29,337 bases of DNA from Gammaproteobacteria bacterium (GTDB taxonomy: Bacteria; Pseudomonadota; Gammaproteobacteria; Steroidobacterales; Rariloculaceae): the NCBI GenBank assembly GCA_004357505.1, contig SMWC01000152.1, forward strand, positions 1 through 29,337, in the 5' to 3' direction. Every line of letters begins with the position of its first letter. The first letter of the stretch is position 1. A program made the position numbers and the translations under genes. A model generated the notes under the pieces. The model was not told the DNA's origin and did no database searches. It worked only from the letters and a program-made list of their open reading frames with translations. Of this stretch, positions 26,735-29,337 are shown one piece after another.

Positions 26735-27301
26735 TTAGGTTTTCGCTAACGTCACTCCGCGTTGACCCTGATACTTCCCGCCACGATCCAGATAACTGGT
26801 CTCACAAACGTCGTCGGCTTCGAAAAAGATCATCTGAGCAACACCTTCATTGGCGTAGATTTTGGCGGGTAATGGTGTCGTGTTGGAGAATTCCAGCGTA
26901 ACGTGCCCTTCCCATTCGGGTTCCAGTGGTGTCACGTTGACGATGATTCCGCAGCGCGCATAGGTCGACTTTCCCAGACAGATCGTCAACACGGTTCGCG
27001 GAATTCGAAAATATTCCACCGTTCTGGCCAGGACGAACGAGTTCGGCGGAATAATGCAGATATCAGAGCGCTTAGCGACAAAGCTCGACTCGTCGAAATG
27101 CTTCGGATCTACGACCGCGGAATTGATGTTCGTGAAGACTTTGAAATCGGCGGCACATCGAACATCGTAGCCATAGCTCGACGTACCGTAGGAGATGACG
27201 CGTTCGTTATTGACCTCGCGGATTTGATCGCGTTCAAAGGGTTCGATCATGTTGTGTTCGGCGACCATGCGTCGAATCCAACGATCAGATCTGATACTCA
27301 T
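26735..27301 (-). CDS. dcd: dCTP deaminase
   Basis: A 188-residue trimeric enzyme that converts dCTP to dUTP, feeding dTMP synthesis. The signature GKSTYARCGIIVNVTPLEPE (110-129) holds Ser112 and Arg116, and the catalytic glutamate is Glu137 in VTLEFSN. The C-terminal YQGQRGVTLAK lid is present. The ATG overlaps the mrp stop as ATGA. The mrp-dcd pair is conserved in pseudomonads. Because this enzyme makes dUTP, its activity raises the need for dUTPase and uracil-DNA glycosylase; no dut gene lies in the window. Confidence 0.97.
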   Translation of the reverse strand: MSIRSDRWIRRMVAEHNMIEPFERDQIREVNNERVISYGTSSYGYDVRCAADFKVFTNINSAVVDPKHFDESSFVAKRSDICIIPPNSFVLARTVEYFRIPRTVLTICLGKSTYARCGIIVNVTPLEPEWEGHVTLEFSNTTPLPAKIYANEGVAQMIFFEADDVCETSYLDRGGKYQGQRGVTLAKT

Positions 27302-28395
27302 CCGCCTTCCTCGACGGTGATGGTAGGAAACAAATTACTATAGTCCTTGGCCGTCGCTGCCAGTTGCCCCGCGGCGCGCAGCGCGATCCGGCGATAAGCC
27401 CGGGCGATTGCGCCGTCAGGCTCGGCGACGACGCTGGGTGTTCCCTGATCAGTCTGTTCGCCGATGAGCCGATTTAGCGGCAACTCCCCCAACAACGGTA
27501 CCTCGTACTCTGCCGCCAGGCGCTCACCGCCAGCCTGGCCGAAGATCGGGTCCTCGTGCCCGCAACTCGAACAGACATGAATACTCATGTTTTCCACGAT
27601 GCCCAAGATCGGTACGTTGACTTTCCGGAACATCTCGAGTCCCTTGCGTGCGTCAGCCAATGCGATCTCCTGGGGCGTCGTCACGATAATCACACCGCTA
27701 ACCGGAACGCGCTGTGAAAGCGTGAGTTGAATATCACCCGTACCTGGCGGCATATCGACGAGCAGATAGTCCAGCTCCCCCCAGTGGGTATCGGTAAGCA
27801 GCTGATTCAGCGCCGATGTCACCATCGGGCCACGCCATACCATGGGTTGTCGGTCATCCACCAGAAAGCCGATCGACATCGCTTTGACACCATGTGCTTG
27901 CAGAGGCTCGAGCGTCTTACCGTCTTCAGTCGTTGGCCTTTCACCGCTCAGGCCCAGCATTCTGGGCTGGCTGGGTCCATAGATGTCGGCGTCCAGAATG
28001 CCGACGCTCGCGCCTTCCTGAGCCAGTGCGAGGCAAAGATTGACCGCCACGGTCGATTTTCCGACCCCGCCTTTGCCGGAGGCGATGGCGATGACATTAC
28101 TGATCCCCTCCAGCGGCTTCATCCCATGCCGCACCGAATGAGGCTGAATAGACCAGGTCACGGAGAACTCGGGCGGCACTGGTAGATCGAGTGCGTCACA
28201 GTGTGCTGTCAGGGCTGCGACCAGATCCGGGCCGCTACGCGCGGCAGGAAATCCCAACTGGATACTCACCTGCGGAGCAGCCGGGTCTCCGCCTATCGCG
28301 AACGTACTGCCGCTTTCCCCGAGCGGCAACGCGGTCTGCGGGACGATGAACTCGCCGAGGTGCTTTTGCAATGTCGCCAAGGCTGCCTGGCTCAT
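27298..28395 (-). CDS. apbC: iron-sulfur cluster carrier protein ApbC (Mrp)
   Basis: A 365-residue MinD/ParA-type P-loop ATPase that binds and transfers [4Fe-4S] clusters. The deviant Walker A GKGGVGKS is at 107-114, the cluster-binding CxxC is Cys275-Cys278 in HVCSSCGHED, and the DxxPPGTGD motif is around 213-221. Residues 1-90 are a divergent MIP18/DUF59 domain. A strong ribosome-binding site (AGGAAGGA) precedes the ATG, and TACAAT upstream may be the -10. First gene of an mrp-dcd unit. In E. coli and Pseudomonas metG lies on the other side of mrp; here a HEAT-repeat gene does. Confidence 0.95.
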   Translation of the reverse strand: MSQAALATLQKHLGEFIVPQTALPLGESGSTFAIGGDPAAPQVSIQLGFPAARSGPDLVAALTAHCDALDLPVPPEFSVTWSIQPHSVRHGMKPLEGISNVIAIASGKGGVGKSTVAVNLCLALAQEGASVGILDADIYGPSQPRMLGLSGERPTTEDGKTLEPLQAHGVKAMSIGFLVDDRQPMVWRGPMVTSALNQLLTDTHWGELDYLLVDMPPGTGDIQLTLSQRVPVSGVIIVTTPQEIALADARKGLEMFRKVNVPILGIVENMSIHVCSSCGHEDPIFGQAGGERLAAEYEVPLLGELPLNRLIGEQTDQGTPSVVAEPDGAIARAYRRIALRAAGQLAATAKDYSNLFPTITVEEGG

Positions 28396-28423
28396 CCTGC
28401 GGTCCTTCCTGTGAACGGGCGCG

Positions 28424-28429
28424 ATTGTA
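28424..28429 (-). promoter_or_regulatory. possible -10 element for mrp-dcd
   Basis: TACAAT on the minus strand (28429-28424, five of six) would start transcription about 20 nt before the mrp ATG. No good -35 is seen at the right distance. Confidence 0.3.
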
Positions 28430-28516
28430 CCCTATAGCTCAGTAAATCCGGGCTTCCAGACATTTTGACTCGGCCATGAAACCTGTGAGGCACGTTCCAT
28501 TTTTGACAAAACCCCT

Positions 28517-28533
28517 CTGGCATAATTGTCGCA
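28517..28533 (+). promoter_or_regulatory. possible sigma-54 (-24/-12) promoter of the HEAT-repeat gene
   Basis: CTGGCATAATTGTCGCA keeps the invariant GG (28519-28520) and GC (28531-28532) with the required 10-nt spacing and matches most other positions of the sigma-54 consensus. Start would be near 28544. A perfect TTGACA (28503-28508) upstream has no -10 at 16-18 nt: CATAAT follows after only 12. Confidence 0.3.
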
Positions 28534-28565
28534 GATTCAGTGACTCAGCGACTATGCGGGATACG

Positions 28566-28598
28566 CCCCGCCCGCGGGGGTGGGAGACTATCCCCGCG
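28566..28598 (+). promoter_or_regulatory. two mutually exclusive GC hairpins in the leader of the HEAT-repeat gene
   Basis: CCCCG (28566-28570) can pair with CGGGG (28575-28579). Alternatively CGCGGGG (28573-28579) pairs perfectly with CCCCGCG (28592-28598), a 7-bp all-GC stem with a 12-nt loop. Both use 28575-28579. The second stem ends 11 nt before the ATG and leaves only a weak GGA for ribosome binding. There is no T tract, so it is not a standard terminator. Confidence 0.4.
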
Positions 28599-28609
28599 CT
28601 CGGACATTT

Positions 28610-29337
28610 ATGAACTTTATCAGCGCATTAAAGGCAGACCGACTCATCACCCAGATCCGGGGCGAAGTCGATCCTGCTTCAGGCAATGCCAAGAAGGCGC
28701 TTGAAAAACTCCATCAGATCGGTGCGGCGGCGGTTCCCAAGATACTCCAGGCGCTAGGTGCCACCGATAAGCGGCAGACCGTTGAGTTCGTCGATGTCCT
28801 CACGAAACTCGTCAACGAGAAGACCCTGCCGATCATCTTGCAGGGATTAGCCGACTCGAATCCGAAAACCGTCACGGGCGCGACCTGGGCACTCTCGTCC
28901 AGTCGTGGTTACAACCCCAATCGGCTTGTTAAGCTCCTCGGGGAAGACATCTATTCCAAATCGGCCATCGTGGATATTCTGCTTGCTCACAAAAACCGGT
29001 TGAGTGTTAACAATCTCCTCGCTCAGGTGTACGAGCTTCAGCCCAGCGAGAAAACAGCGGTGTTCAAGATCGTGCAGGACCTTGCCACCGAGACCCAGGT
29101 GCCGGAGCTGCTGGCCCGGATGAACGGTAAGGATCCCGCGGTCAAGATGCACTTGATCAACGTCGTCGCTCAGTTCGACCGCGACGATGTTCAACGCGCA
29201 CTGCAGGCGTGTTTGACGGACGAAAACAAAATGGTCAAGCAAGCGGCGCTCACCGGATTATCCGAACTGAAGAGCACCACAGCTATCGAGGCGATCTGCG
29301 CGCTGCTCCTAGACCCCGATGTGGATGTGATCAACAG
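28610..29337 (+). CDS. HEAT-repeat protein, 3' end beyond the window
   Basis: The first 242 codons of a soluble, leucine- and alanine-rich protein made of helical pairs about 30-37 residues apart: GNAKKALEKLHQIGAAAVP, KTLPIILQGLADSNPKTVTG, TQVPELLARMNGKDPAVKM, DDVQRALQACLTDENKMVKQ and TTAIEAICALLLDPDVDV. The D-x-(N/D)-x-x-V-(R/K) type turns are typical of HEAT/PBS-lyase-like repeats. There is no signal peptide or membrane segment in the visible part. Such repeats act as protein-binding scaffolds; a second domain may follow beyond the edge. ATG at 28610 has only CGGA as ribosome-binding site. The gene is divergent from mrp by 214 nt. Confidence 0.85.
   Translation, partial: MNFISALKADRLITQIRGEVDPASGNAKKALEKLHQIGAAAVPKILQALGATDKRQTVEFVDVLTKLVNEKTLPIILQGLADSNPKTVTGATWALSSSRGYNPNRLVKLLGEDIYSKSAIVDILLAHKNRLSVNNLLAQVYELQPSEKTAVFKIVQDLATETQVPELLARMNGKDPAVKMHLINVVAQFDRDDVQRALQACLTDENKMVKQAALTGLSELKSTTAIEAICALLLDPDVDVIN

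Noticed and set aside
28503..28526. Sigma-70 promoter from TTGACA and CATAAT before the HEAT-repeat gene
   Set aside because: The hexamers are only 12 nt apart, too close for sigma-70.

Overview
This window reads as core chromosome of a free-living, GC-rich gammaproteobacterium (high-50s percent GC by eye; not calculated). Supporting lineage markers are lptF/lptG beside pepA-holC-valS, hda, RF3 (prfC) next to rimI, the purN-purM / DUF2066 / hda / DUF2069 / wrbA / arsC block known from pseudomonads and relatives, and dcd-mrp. PssA is of the CDP-alcohol transferase type, unlike the phospholipase-D-like PssA of Escherichia coli, so the source is not an enteric bacterium. I see no insertion sequence, phage gene, CRISPR array, tRNA, rRNA or obvious pseudogene. 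The last gene is cut by the window edge.

Layout. 1-474: no convincing protein gene; a strong leftward intrinsic terminator (242-268) closes a possible leftward small RNA. 475-1449: a secreted metallo-beta-lactamase-fold protein with several altered zinc ligands. 1475-1937 (leftward): a tiny glycine-rich membrane protein and a GIY-YIG protein. 2097-4258 (leftward): lptF-lptG, the LPS export permease. 4425-9458 (rightward): pepA, holC, a small conserved-position protein and valS. 9589-13559 (rightward): moxR-type ATPase, DUF58 protein and a membrane transglutaminase. 13569-17097 (leftward): pssA, a family-4 uracil-DNA glycosylase, rimI and prfC. 17249-19593 (rightward): proS overlapping a lytic transglycosylase. 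19648-20248 (leftward): a DUF4398 lipoprotein and acylphosphatase. 20423-21728 (rightward): arsC-wrbA-DUF2069. 21697-24063 (leftward): DUF2066, a CDP-alcohol phosphatidyltransferase and hda. 24139-26587 (rightward): purM-purN-DUF3108. 26735-28395 (leftward): mrp/apbC-dcd. 28610 to the edge (rightward): a HEAT-repeat protein.

Most transcription units are tightly packed, with ATGA stop/start overlaps at lptF/lptG, pssA/udg, udg/rimI, arsC/wrbA, wrbA/DUF2069 and mrp/dcd. Themes are envelope building (LptFG, PssA, second CDP-alcohol transferase, lytic transglycosylase), translation (ValRS, ProRS, RF3, RimI) and replication/nucleotide supply (HolC, Hda, PurM, PurN, Dcd, UDG).

The most interesting observation is the uracil-DNA glycosylase at 15665-16324. 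Its first 21 residues align without gaps to the N-terminal clamp-loader-binding peptide of DNA polymerase III psi (HolD), including Trp17, and it sits just before rimI, where E. coli has holD. This suggests a base-excision enzyme carrying a replisome tether. Other leads are a possible anti-Shine-Dalgarno small RNA at the left end, a divergent metallo-beta-lactamase zinc site, a symmetric 11-bp element between the pssA and proS promoters, and a structured leader with a possible sigma-54 site before the HEAT-repeat gene.
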